Source of the DNA: Drosophila miranda
Taxonomy: Eukaryota; Arthropoda; Insecta; Diptera; Drosophilidae
Reading direction: 5' to 3'
Length of the DNA: 64,000 bases
Assembly: GCF_003369915.1 (NCBI RefSeq)
Contig: NC_046675.1
Location: forward strand, 29,264,001 to 29,328,000
Every line of letters begins with the position of its first letter. Position 1 is the stretch's first letter. This document shows positions 12,601 through 26,500 of the stretch, one piece after another. A program made the position numbers and the translations under genes. Under the pieces are notes generated by a model. The model saw only the letters and a program-made list of their open reading frames with translations. It was not told the DNA's origin and did no database searches.

Positions 12601-15600
12601 TAGGTCCAGACTGAATTCAGACTTAAAATATATTTAAAATGGATTTTTCAGAATTTCTGTGGTATTAAAATTTTCTCCTAAATAATTTAAATGGAAATTA
12701 AATTTAAAAATTGCATTAAAAATTTTTTTATTTTTTTTATAATTAAAAAAAAAAAAATAACAACAGTCCAACAATAATTTTCATTAAATATTTTTTTTAG
12801 ATTGAAATTTTAATATTTTGTTCAAGTTTTTACTTTTCTAGGAAATATTTAAGTTTTCCCGAAGTTGTGATTTAACTCCATTACTGTTCTTCATTTATGA
12901 AGTATTTTGTTGGTGGTGAAAATTGTTTTCTCTAAGTGTAAGAACCCCAGACCACAATAGAGGTCCCAGGCGCCAGGCGGCAGGCGGCAGGCGGCAGGCT
13001 CTAGGCCCCTGTGCCGCATGTTAATGAGTTCCATGGCAGGCAATTGCCCCGAAATTGTTTTTGTGTGCGCCGGCCCCTCGTCTAAATAGCTTTGTCCGCT
13101 CATGGGGATCGTCCTGCAACTGGCCCGTCGGGGGTGTGGATGGATGTTGCTCCTAATTGCAGGTGTTTTTGATTTACACTAGCCATGAAATTGGCCATTT
13201 TGGCATGTCTGTCTGTACTTTTAAACGAACGCTAACCTGACACACATTCGCTCTGGCTGCCACCGAGATTTATGGCCATTCGAAATTGTCTACCAGTTGC
13301 CTGTGGTACTTAGAGCCAAGTACTACTACCAGAGCGAGAGAGAGGGAGACAGTCCAAGGGTACGAATGGCTGCTGGACCATTGAAAAGGCAATTATTTAG
13401 TGCTGGCATTTGTATCCGTATCATCTAAAGGATTTAGCGCATGAAAGAGGGAGGATCTGCTTGGAGGACGAACAAGATGAAGCTCTTACACATTTCACTT
13501 GAGCAATCCTCATTGTGTGTCTCCCTCTCACTCTCCTTTTGGCTCTGAGAGAAATTGCAGGTGCAATCCCCCAGACTATTTTGTAATAAAATTGAATTTT
13601 CCCTGGGAATTAAATTTTCCAACTCAATGGCCAAGGATTGTGCAGAGAAAGTAAGCTTAAATTGAATATTTTCTAGTTGATTATCAAATAAAATTAAAAG
13701 AAAAGCACTTACCCCTTCGGGTGCCTCTTCTTTCCAGCACTTACACTTTCCCAGTGTGGCTTAGCAGGTCTGCTCCTCCAGAAAAGGTCGCTCATTTCTC
13801 GGTTTAAATTTCATTTACATTTCTCTTTCTTAAGGAGGCAACCTTATGCCTTAAGTCTGTCAAGGCCTTCCCTCATTCTTTCATTTTCTTTATAAACTGT
13901 TGCTTAGTCGCATAATCTGGTGGCTTATCCCCCCCTTCTTTCCCCCCCCGAAAGACACAGCACACACAGAGAATATTGACCCAACTCAAAAGTGTCGCTG
14001 ACAGCTTTATATTGTCGTTTTAATTTCCAGCAATTTATAAACCGCAGCCGAGCTCTTTAATTACCGTTCTGGCCACGAAAAGTTGTTGTTGGGCCACGAG
14101 ACGCCATAGATAACAGCAGGGCCAGCCCCAGCAGAGGGAAAGAGAGGGGAGACCGAGGACTGCCTGTGGCCGAGTGGCAGACAGAGGGTCAACAGGGAAC
14201 AACAACAATGCCAGGGGCGTGTGACCGACCAGCTAGCAGACGCTTAATAGCATCAACTTATTTATTATAATATTATTTATACAAAAAAATATGCAAAACC
14301 GAGCGCACGCTTGGGTCATGGATATGCCTCAGTTCTGTGGCAGCCACGATCCTTGGCGACTGGCGACAGGCGGCGCTCGTTCGGGGCTGCCTTAATTTAT
14401 TGTCCTAGGGCCGTGCTACAGGAAGTTGCATACATTATGAGAGAGGACGTACCCGCACAGAGTAGAGTCCTGCGTAGAGCCCTCTGTGGAGGATGTCGAT
14501 GTGGGTGGCGGCTATACAAAAGCCATAAACTTTTAAATGGCATCGCTTTCGGCCTTAACATGCATTTGGTTGCATGCCTCATAACCCAACAGGATTGGAG
14601 CATCTGGAACTAGTTGCTCCACTTTTATTCGTTTCATTTGGACCCCCGAAAAACTTCTATCGTAAATATTCGCTCGGGCTCTCCAAAAAGTTTTCTTCTA
14701 CTCCTGTTTTTTTTTTTTTTTTTGGAACGTGTTGTTTACACGCTGAAACATCATAAATTACATGCGTGGGGCATGCCACTCGCACACTGAAAAACACGCC
14801 TCTTGTGTGTACGCGCGCACGCGGTACGAGGCTCGAGCTCAATCTGTTTTGCTCTGTGTGTATGTTCCCTGCCACACGCATGGGGCAGTGGCAGCGGCCA
14901 ACCAGATGCCTCCTGGGATCTCTGGGACTCTGCAACTCTGGATCTCTGCCGCTGACATGCATTTTGTAGAAATTTCGATTATGCAACGGCCCGAATGCAA
15001 ACAGCGGCGCTTCAAGCTCTTGAAAATTATATATTCCGTTGTGTTTCGGTTCCGTTTGGTTCTGTCCCGGCAGCAGCCTATAAAAATATGTAAATTGCAA
15101 AACCATTTTTCGAGTGCGGAAATTTTATTCATGAAGTGCGAATGCCTCTTGAGGATTTGGCTTCGAAATGTGTGAATGATCCAGGGAATGTGATTCCTGA
15201 GTGCATATCTGTTGATGATTACTACTTATATGCAGGTGGGAGTGATGCACCTATTTATTCAGCCCCAATTAGGGCGAAAATAGTTGGCGAAAGGTTGATT
15301 TTATTTACCAAATCTACAAAAAATTTAACAACATTCTGAGGGAGGTTACACCATGCCCCAGTCTTGAATTCCGTGCAGTGTTTCAGACACCTAGAAAAAA
15401 AGCTTTGAAATTTTTTATCGTTTCACTTAGATTTAAATATCTAAATTATTACTTGGGAGCCAAGAGTGGAAATAATTTATTTAAATATATTTATAATTTA
15501 AAATAAATATATATCATATTTATATTAAATATTTTCATATTTAAATTAAACAAATTTCCCACAAATTAAATATAATATATTCATTTTAAAGTGTTTTGTA

Positions 15601-17478
15601 TTTAAATTAAATATGTGCCTTATTTAAATCAATGTAAATTCTACTTAAATTTACTGTTTTTGTATTTAAAAGGCAAATATTTAGTTTAAATATGTCTGTG
15701 CTCTCTCACTGTACTGAAATATTAAAGTTTTTCTCATATTTCTGATATGTTCTCATATTTAAGTGTTCTCGTTAGTGAAATTCTGTTCTTAAATTCCAAA
15801 CAAATTTGTATTAATGCCTGAAATTAAAAGGAAAAGTTTTTGCTACAAAATCTGTTGGGTTTTTTTCTGGTTTTTTTGGTATTGAATCCATAAAAAATAT
15901 TGGCTGAAAGGCTTGCTTGCCGGGTTCATTATTTTGGTTTGCGTTTCGATGCATCAATGGGAGAAGAGCTTTCCACGGGTAGATTTCTTTCATATATCAA
16001 ATGTGGTACTGTTTCACCTTCAAAAATGTGTGCATATAAGTATTTCCACCGCATTCTGGCTTCTGCTGCATTTCCCTTTAAGCTTCTTTTGGCAATCTGT
16101 TCATCTCCCGCTCATCCCTCAGATCTTCCTTCAGCTGGGTTGCACAGTGTAATATAATGGTGCTTATTGCACAGAAGTACTCAGTCGCATGGAAATGGTG
16201 TTTGCATGCCACCCAGAGCCACGCCACAGCGTGTGTTGCACGCTTGCAGTTATTCATAATCGTTTGTCAGTGGCTGCCACACATATGTTAATCCACACAA
16301 ACACCCACACGTCCGCCTAGAGGGGGGGGGGGGGGGGGCAGCACGCAAAGCGGCCACAGCATGCGGCATAGCAATTTAGGGGCTAAACAGCTTGGGCGTG
16401 TGCAAGGGTGCGTATACGCAATATATTACATGAATATTATATTCCACAAACACTGACCATAAAAGCCAAAAGAGCGGCGATCGCAACAATAAATAATTGA
16501 AAAGCTGGGGCCATCCGATTGTTAAATATCACAACAATTACCATGTCACCGAACTGCATTAGTGGGGCGCTATTTTGACTCTCATTAGGGGTCCGCGATT
16601 CGCGTGGAGTGGCATCCAAAGAGAGCTTGCCTCCTGGAGTGGCTGCCAGCGGAGAGAGATAGAGACTGCTGTGTGTATTCGAGTGTGTTTTGGGTTCATG
16701 AACCCCAACAGACGTGCCACCACTCGTGAGGCATTAACGCCAGTTAGTGTTCTGTAAGCAGAACTCTCGTTTCCCTTTAGCTTTGGCTTTGCTTTTGCCC
16801 TGCTTGTTGTGCCTGTGTGGCATATCAGATGTTGCGAGAGGGTTCTGGGTGATTAAATGGATTTGAATTTACTCGTTTTTCTCTCTCAGCCAAATGGGGA
16901 GACTTTGATTTGAGCTCCAGCCCCCCCGGGAAAGTATCTCTGTGTATGTTTACCCTAATGATGGTTGCTTATATGGGAATTCACAGGCAACTGGGAGGTG
17001 GAGCCCTTGAGAGAACACCTTTAATGGGTTTCTTAACATTAAATACCATATCATCCCACCATTATTTCCTGTCTACCTCTCTTCCAGTGTGGCTTAGCCG
17101 TGGAGGCTCTTTTTCACCATTTTTCGACCAAAATTGTCATTAGAAAATGCAATTTTAAGCTGAAAATTGCATTTTATAGCACAGAAGGAACTGAAAGTCT
17201 CCACCATTTCGTACTTCATTAGCAAAACTCCTCAACAAATTCATTACGGACTCTCGACTCGACTCGACTCCATGCAGCGGCAGCGGCAGCAGCAGCAGCT
17301 GCCAAATATCTAGGGCACTAGAAAATTCTGTGTACCCAAGTGTGGCAGCCAGACAGGGGAACACACATCCGTATCCGTAGTGGCTGTCGTATCTGTATCT
17401 GTATCTGCATTGGAGTCAGAGTCAGTGTCGGAGTCGGAGTCGTAGTCTCTGTCTGTGGCTGTGTCCTGTGTCCTGTGT

Positions 17479-17520
<42 letters not shown>

Positions 17521-20500
17521 GGCAAAAGTGTTTGTTTGAGTGCGGAAATATTTAAAGTGTCACATACGCTCTTCGGAAATTAAATGTGAGTGTTGTGCTT
17601 CACGCTCCAGAAAGGAGCAACGGATGTCCTGAGCCCTCCTCTAAACACACTGAACACTGAACAACCAGATATGTATTTAGGAAAAGACTAAACACTAAAC
17701 ACTTTCGAGTGGCTTAACAGGGAGATCCCACCCAAGCAGGAGGCAGGAGAAGGGTCGTAACGATGGTAATTGGTAGCAAATATGGTTAAAATATAAGAAA
17801 ATAATAGAACTCTCTTGTATAAAAGATGGTAGACTGATGTTTAATCTGTTATTTTGCCTGGGGTTCTCTACTTTTGTTAGACAGTGTTCCTTTCAGGTGG
17901 CACTTTCCTGCTAGATTTGATCACACTTCTGTGGATGTGGCAGGGCTTCTCTCTCCCTCTCTCTCTGAATGGTCATTGCTTTGGTCGCCTCTCAAGGTGT
18001 GTGTTCTGGGCGTGGCGGTGTCTGCTTTTGTGTGCTTTTCCTTTTCCATTTTCCTTGCTTTGTTTTTGTTCTGCTGCTCTGCTGCCTCTAGTCTTGTCTG
18101 CCGCCAGTGTTTGTTGTGCATATTTCTGGTGCGGCCCATTCATGGGTGTTTTGTTTGCTTGTGTTTCGAGTGTTTTTGCGGTTGGTTTTTTCGAGTGTTT
18201 GCCAGCGTATGTTGTGGGCCCTCTTTTGTGGCTGCGTTGTGCGGTGCGTATACGCATTCGTATTTATTTAATTAGAGTTTGTTCTCCACCCCACTTGTTG
18301 TTTTTCTGTCGTCGGTCGTTGGTCGTGTGGTGCATCCCAAATCTGATTTTACCCCATGAGATTTTTGAAATGTTTTTAAGCTGGGGTTTTCGCCCCCCCC
18401 TCCCCCTCCATTGCACATTTCGGACAAACTTTTAATTAAGCATTTTCGATGGTCGTTTCTGTTTGTTTTTCCCTCTCTCCCGCTCTCGCTCTCCTTCTCA
18501 TTCAGGATTTCGAGCAATTTCCAAATTGTATTTGTCGCCAGTCGAGGCGTGTTTGATGGACAACTGAAAAGTTTCTCCGCCATCTACGAATGTTAATTCG
18601 GTTTTTCCCATGCATTTTTAATTAATTATGTGTATGCCCCGAGCAGCAGCGGACTCAATGCGGCTTAAGCTCGTATTAATGCCACAGTGCCACACAATTT
18701 AAAGGAGATCAAAAATTGTGATCCTTGCTGGGCTTTAAAGTGGCTTGAAGCCTCTGGCTGTGGATCTTCCGCGTATGCCAGATTTTATATCTAATATAAA
18801 CCGCAAACAAATAAAAAGCGTTGCCATAGCGGCAGGATGCCTGTTCCTGCTTCGATTCCGCTTGGCAAATGCAAACATGTGTCTCCGGCAACATCCTTGG
18901 CATCGCAGAGGGAAAACTCGAGCAGCAGCAGGGAGAACAGAATCGCGCAAGAAATGTGAGAAAATAGCGTCGTCTTGGGGCTCCATCCTTGCACCATTCA
19001 CGAGTGGCTCCATGGGCCCTCCTTTGCTTCGCTCTGTTTCGCCCGCGGGGGGGCTGCTGCTGTCTGAATGGAGGTCAAAGTGCATAACTTAAGTAGCCGA
19101 CAATAAAATGCATAACATGGCATACAAAACACAAACAGACAGCAGGCAGAAGAGGAAAAGCCAAAGGAAAGGAAAACTAAGTACAGACCGTACGAAAATG
19201 TGGAAAATATGGCTCTATTTATTTGTACATTAGGCCAAGATGTTTCGCCGTTGGCCTGCCTGCCACACATTTCGTACCTCTTTTACAAATACACATGTAT
19301 TGGTGTGTCTCTGTGTGTGTGTGTGTGTCTGTGTGTGTTTGTACCTGCCTCAACAGCTGCTAGCAAAAGGCCAAGTGTTGTGCTTGACATGTACAAGCCC
19401 CAGCCCCAGCCCCAGCCCCAGCACAAGCCCCATGCCCCATCCCCAGCCTCAGCCCCCAGCTCCAGGTCTAGAGTGGGATTTTTCTGTGCCGCTGCTGCTG
19501 CCTCTCCCGCTGTGGCATAATAATTTCATGCTGAGCTGGCCCCCCCCCCCCCCATATCATGCCCCCTCTAGTGGTGTGTCGTGTCATGTCGATTTATCTA
19601 ATGGAACAGTCGAGTGTCACACGGACTGGTTGCAAAAACAAATTTATTAAAGGCAAAAACACAGAGAGAATTAACAATGTGACAAAGGGAGCAAAAACGG
19701 AGTGGAATGGAATAAAAGATTGTGGAAAATTAAGGTGACCAAAGATGTGATATAAAATACGGTAAACATATATATAATACGACTAAAATTGAAGTATAGT
19801 TGTATATTTTGGAATAGAATGTATTTATGGGATGTGCACTTCACAGATAGCCTTCTGTTTGTAAGGGGGCGGATCAGGCGGATCGTTGAGGTGGTGCTTC
19901 CAGAGAAGTTCTCACAGAGGCCGTCATTGAATAAAATTCTCGGTCCTATGAAACGGGAGAGCGGATCGTAAGAACAAGCGCAATACCTCTCTCCGATCAG
20001 AGCGCTAACAGAGAGTGCTGTAAGCCGACTGTTAACCCGGTAGCGATAACAGGTGCTGTTAACCAGCGGTGCTAACAGCGCTGTTGTTCTGTTATGGGAG
20101 CAGCTCCCCTGAAAACTTTCCTTACATACGTGTAAAAGCCTTAAGAAGGTTTTGCCAACCCCAGAAAGTATATCTATACCTGATCGGCATCAATAGCAGA
20201 GTCCATATACCGAGTATCATGAAGTCGAAGCATGTGTTCCATTTGGAAAGCTCTTACCTGTCTTTCGACAACGAACAAAGGCATAAAATCCACGAAATTT
20301 CTGGGAAAAACGTTCAATTATTCGAAAGTCCCACAAATCTGCAATAAAATTACATACCAATCAGCGAAAATCCTCCTTTGGTTGCATTAGTTGCTCATTG
20401 TTGTCCGGTGGTTCGAGTGGTTCGGTGGTTGCTCCACGGCGACGGCTATGGCGACGGCGACTCCTGCTCTGGCACAAAAGCCAACCGCGTAATTAAGCTT

Positions 20501-23500
20501 TACGTTCCACGAGTAAACACAAATACACTCGAAACACACACTGCTTGAACACTCGAAGCACTCAAACAGATGCGGACACGAGAGCCAGGAGCCATCCAAT
20601 GTTAACAATGCACATTACGCATACGCCACGTACACCATAGCTATGATGCTCCACTTGTTTCATGCCTCTCTCTCTGTCTCTCTCTCGCTCTCTTGCAGAT
20701 ACCAGGACATGTACAACAATCCGATTAAGGCCACTAATTTGGAGCATCGTGATGTGGTGCTGGACATACTGTCCGATGCCCGTGTCGTTGGGCCTCTACT
20801 GCAGACGGGTATGTTCCATGCGGATGTCAATCGGCGCAATTATATGTACGTATTTGGCCATAACAGCGCAACGGGACCGTACGCCAACGTAAGTATTAGC
20901 CGAAACGACTACCACTACTGTACATATATTCCAAAAGGCTCGACCAAATGGCCGATTCCAATTACGCACTCCATAGAACTTTTAATTTAAACACTCGTCG
21001 GCGGTCACGCGGACCCCGCCAGCACTCCTTACCCCGTGTCTCTCCAGTGAATCGTTTTCCCTTTCGCTGTGTAAAATAAACCCAGCATGTGGTTGGGGTA
21101 TCTAATGAGTTTTCATGATGTACTCCTCACTCTCTCTGTCGCTCTCAATAATGGACAATAATGCTGGAAAAGTTTTAGGCGGAACTCGGGGCCCTCATTG
21201 GCTTGTTATGTTTTGTTCTTCTTGTTTTTTTTTTTTTTTGGCCAAAAACAATTCACAAGTTTTCAGGCAGCGAAAGGCCGCGAATGATCGTAATAAAGAC
21301 AATGAACCCTCGCAGGGGTAACAAAAATCCTAGGCAAAAAAAAGGACGAGTGGTTTTAGATACCCTAGAAAATATTTTTTTTTTTTTTTTGCTGCATTGA
21401 AGAGGATCTTGGGGGGTTTTAACAGGGATACCCTGTCTTTCTGTGGCAGAAAGATAGCCTTAAGATTGGAGGCATTGTTTTGCCCTAAAAAGGAGATCCT
21501 TTCCCATTCTTTTCTCCATAGAAAACCATATACCCCCTCCGTTGTTAGGGTGCCAGAAAAAAACAACATCTACATCGAAGTTGTCCTTTTGCCTCTTTTG
21601 TCTAACCAGACGGCATGGAATCCCTCTTGACTTAGGGTTCATTTGTGTCCGACGACGGGTCACTCTCTTCACCCAACAGAGAGTGGGCGGGGGTGGAGGG
21701 GGAGGCAGGGTTATTTGTGTCCGAGTCTCGTTGTTCGCTTGGCTTGGCTTTTGCCAGAGTTTTATGGCTCTGTCATGCTTATGGATTTGTTACTGATTGC
21801 CTGGCCAAGATAGCTTTGTGTTGCCATGAAGCCACTGTCCTCTCACTGTCCCCTCGTTGTCCTGTGTGTCCTCTACCCTATAGATAAATGGGCATATTGA
21901 TTTGTCGTTAAGATGATTAAATTGATAAGCAAATTAGGGAGCACAGCACAGCAGAGTACAGCAATTGTTAGGGAAGGTTTATGTTTCCTCCTTTGAGGGC
22001 TCGAAGGGTCCTCCAAGCTTCGTCTATGCCTCAGACACTGACATAATGAATTTGAAACAACAACTCCTAGTAGAATCCTCAAAAACAAAGGCGACACTCC
22101 ACTATATTGTATAGCAGAGAAAAAAGTTATTATTTTGTATTATATATATTTTGCTGGCAACTTTTTGGCTAAGCGAATTTTTATGGCCATAGTTTTGCGG
22201 CAGCAGTGCGGTGGGTGGTGGGGGGGGAGGCCATAAAACAAAACTGCAACTGAAACTGCAAATAGATGAACAGCTCAGGGTCCTGCAGTCGCATCCGGGC
22301 GAATGTCCTTTTAAATGCGACAACAGCTTGCGCATAAGCGGGGTGCAACAACTTTTTAATAGCCCCGCAATTAAAGTATCGCAAGGATACATGTATATGT
22401 GCCACAGTGGGCCGCATAAGTCTTCTGATAAATTGCTGGGCTGCCATTGAAACGAAAGTAGCCAAATAAGAGGCAGGAACATGTTTATGCCACAGGCTGC
22501 TGGCTGATATACGAGCAGCTTCCCCGGCTTGGCTCGCATTAGTTGCAGATAAATTACGAGAAATAAAATTCACTTAAATATTTCATGCTGCCGCCGCCAG
22601 CTCGCTCATGGGCGCAGCATGAAAGGAAGGATGTCAGGGATAAGCGGAGTGCCGGCGTGCCTACAAATTATCGGCCTGTCCTGTCGCCAACGCAAACGAG
22701 TGGCAGGCGGCAGGCGGTCCACCAAGAAGCCGGCAAAACAAACAGTCAGACAAGTTAAGACTCAGGCGAGTACACACACGCTCTTCAATCGACTTTGTAC
22801 TACAATGCTGAAAAGCATTTGATATACCCTGAACAGAGAGGGTAGCTATCATTCTACGTAGGCTTTGGCAACAGGCAGAGAAGGTTGAACAGAGCGAGCA
22901 GGAGAGGAAAACGTGTCCAAAACTGCACGATTTCCCGTCATGCACAAGCAATGTGTTTTGTTGTTGGATTCTGGGGACCGAAGCGGACCGTCTCAAGGGT
23001 GTATTACCTAGAAATCTCTTCTATCTGCAGTGTCTCCCAAGGGTATCCCCAAAAGTCTTACTGTTTTTCTACCACTCCAAGAGTATATCCGAAAACATTT
23101 TTTTTTGTGCAACTTCTTTCGTCTGAATGCGAATGAATTTGTGCATAAACTGCGCTTCTGTGGCTCGAGCGGAATGCTTCAAGTGGCAGGCCACTCACTG
23201 GCTTCCCCAGAATGGACCACGCCCCTCCGCCCCAACGACTGCAGCCCGACCATATATCTTGTTGAGTCCTGAGCCGCGGGCATATTGTGAAACTTTTTGG
23301 CACATGTCTTGCATGTCTTGCAGTTGAGATGCTCAGACCTCAAACCCAGACACAGATACAGATACAGATATACGGATACAAAACGTTCCAGCCCCGAAAA
23401 ATGCTCCAAGGAGACTACTTATTTACTTGGGGGCTTGAAGTGTCTGCCCCTCTCTCCGAGGAGCTGTTATTGTGGGCTCCTGGCAATTGTTAAAAATAGC

Positions 23501-26500
23501 GAAAAGTATTCCAAGAAAAGATATTAATCCCCTTAAAAAAAAGGGGGGATTTTCAGCTGTAAGGCGATTTGCGGGAAGGATAACTTAATTGAATTTAATC
23601 CCAGAGACAAAAACACACACAGAGAAAATGTAGAAAAATAAACAAACGACACACAGAGAGAGAGAGAGAGAGAGAGGTCTCTGCTCCTCTGGAGATTAAG
23701 ATTTCCTTTCGATGTTGCCATTTTTCCTATTTTTTTTTTAATATCCCCAAACCCCTCGCAAAAGGCATAAACCCAACGAGCCGAAAACTTTTCCACAAAA
23801 CAAGTTCCAATTTATTTCATCATTTAGGCATTGAAGATGGAAGGCCATCGTTCGGCTTTTTTGAGGACAGCTTAATAAGTTTTCCATATTAAATTCAACA
23901 ATTTCACCGAAAAACCCCGTAGACAAACGTCATTATCATCGCATTCTAAACGCGGTCAGCATCCCAAGAATTCCACCACAGACCCACAAACAAACAACAA
24001 AAAAGGCAAAAAAAAAAGGAGGAAAAAACTTGAAGTATGTCCCGTCTGGTGGGTTTTTCTTTACTTTTTTTTTTGGGAAAGTTCTTCTGGTTTTTTTTTG
24101 TGTGTGTGTGGGTGTGGCATTTCCTTGTGCCGCCCCCACTCGTGCTTTTTGATAAGAATGCGAAATGGCTGTTTGAGGAAGGAAAAGAAATTTATGAAAA
24201 TAAAATAAATATAAACCGAAACTAAAGTTTTACACAGCAACAAAAAAAAAATAGGTTGGTGGATAGTCTTGAGTTTTTGGCACACAAAATATCCCTTTAA
24301 GTGGCTCAGCCTTTAGCAGAAGGGTATTTCTACCCAATTAAAGACCACCTGGGATGGGGGTGGGGTGCCTGGGCCTGTATCTTATTGCTAATTCCATAGA
24401 ATTACACAGAGATGAGAGTAAATTATGTGGGGGTGCCACACCTCGGCACATTCCAGGCCCCTACCTCCCTCTCTGGGAGCCAATATTTTTGGAAATTTTA
24501 CACGCTGCGAGTGCCGTTAACTCCATTAGGTTTATTACGACAAATGGCGCCGAGTCAAATTGTTGCTTCCGCCCCGTGCCCCAATGCCTTGGGGCAGGCG
24601 CAACATAAATTACAAAAGTTACGCATTAATTTCAAAATTGAATTTCCGCCTCCGTTCCCGGTATCTTTTTTCCCATGAATTTCCTGCAACTTTAATATAA
24701 AAATCGCCCACCCCCCGCCCCCCAGAAATTTTGGAGATTGGGTAATTTCGGACAGGATGTGCGCCAACGCGTTTTGGGTCATTGGAAAGAATAAATATTT
24801 AAATAATATAATATCTGTGGGAAATTTATGAATATTCCGTAATTATTCATTTACAAATTCAATTGAAAATTACCATTAAATTAAAGCGGAAATACAATTT
24901 TGTTCAGGGTAGGAAAATTATTTATGGAAAATCCATTGATTTGTTTGCTAAAACTAAATATTAACATAGTCTTTTGGCCGGCACTCAAATTGATTGATAT
25001 GAAAATATGGCAGGCTTTTCTCGCGCCGTTTTCCACCGCAAAAATAAGCATAGGCAAAATGCTGGGGGGAAAAATCAATGGGAAAAACTTAAAAAAGCTT
25101 CACTTTGATGCTATCTGGAAAGCTGAAAGGTTATTGAACCGCATATTCCATCAAACGTCGGAATGCTCGCTTTTCGCTCAATAAAAATCCGCAGCGTAAG
25201 CCTTGTGTCGTGTAAAGCCAATATTGAATGGCGTCGTTTTGCTCACACAATTGCCACACAGAAATGAAAATGAAAATCAAAATCAAAAGCGAAAATTCAT
25301 CATTCATAAATGCCATAAAAGGACAGGCAGGACGGGCAGTCCGAGAGGACACTGCTCAGACAGACGGCGAGCGAAATGCTTTGTGACTTTGTTACATTTT
25401 TCATGGCGCAACAATAAAAAGCTGGGCTTTATTACCTACTTACACACAGACAGCCAGAGCCAGAGCCAGTCTCTTCTGCCTTTGGCCTTGTCTGTGTTCG
25501 CTTGGCTAAATATTTATGCATTCCGTCTAAGAAGATTGATGCCTGGGTGCCACAAAAAAACCGAAAAGAGAAAAGAACATTTCGCACTGATCGGAAGGGT
25601 AGCGAGAAGGAAGCCATTTGCACCGATTTTTGGTTTACTTTCAAGAGTCCATGGGTTTTGGCAAGAGGTTTGTAGAAGGAGAAGCCTTAAGGGCAAGATC
25701 TACCCCAATCCGCGATAGAATTTCCCTGTTTTGGCTTGCAGTTCGAGCCATACTCCTTCCTGCCTGGCCTTTCACTCTTTCACTCCTTCAATCTTCTTTA
25801 AATGCTGCCTTGCTTCCCTTAATCACTCCGTAACTATAATAAATGGGTTTCCCTTTCATCGATGGATTACTAATTGCCGCTACTTTAACACCAACTTTCA
25901 ACAGCTTAGAGCTGGGCAAGGAGGCGGAGGAGTAGGATGAGGAGGAGAGTATTCTCGCAGCAGCTTGATTTACTGATGATTCTGTAATACATATAAACGA
26001 GTATTTTTCACTTACAGCTACCGCATAGCATTATGGGCGAGGAATTGGCGTTTATCTTTGGTGCGCCTTTGGCTCCCGCAGGTCCTTTTCCCAGCCATAA
26101 CTATACGATGCAGGAAAAGCTGCTTTCCGAGGCGGTAATGGCATATTGGACGAACTTCGTAAAGACCGGGTGAGTACTGGACTTTGAGTTAAAAGTGCAT
26201 TTCGAGGAGAAAGTTGGGCGAAGTCTGCGGGATGTGGGAGAGGGGGGAGGAACATCAACACGAGAAGAGTCACAGTCCTGCATGCAAATGCGGACTGCGG
26301 GTCTACGGATTCGGATGCGGATGCAGATGCGGACACGGATGCAATGTGGGATATTCATGAGTTTTTGGAATGGCTTTGGCTTTTCGTTGTGGCGCCGTGT
26401 GGCACGTTTTGCAATCTGCAACGCTTGGACAGTGAAATGAATAGAATTTTTACTGCCGCTTTTATTATTATTCCCGCAGTGAAAACATCGGCTCTGAGGG

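Larger units (their letters stand above)
8527..20698 (+). other. Neuroligin intron (12.2 kb), repeat-rich
   Basis: No exon can be supported. The intron carries a CRE palindrome with a 12-bp repeat (8785-8832), two unrelated tandem duplications (about 9572-10245 and 12203-12840), an AT-rich block (15360-15710), a 17-base G-run, TC tracts, a CCCCAG array (19398-19419), a C-run (19540-19553), a CTAACAG/CTGTTA cluster (20001-20095) and a DINE-1 piece next to it. Confidence 0.75.
20889..26017 (+). other. Neuroligin intron (5.1 kb)
   Basis: No exon can be supported. It contains poly-T runs near 21225 and 21375, a DINE-1-like head at 22828-22895, a short ACAGATACAGATA repeat at 23350-23375, a GA microsatellite at 23654-23676 and a Helentron-like hairpin remnant near 24289-24345. 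Confidence 0.7.

Noticed and set aside
20069..20347. 92-codon + frame near exon f
   Set aside because: It runs across the CTGTTA cluster and a DINE-1 fragment, so it is chance coding in a repeat.
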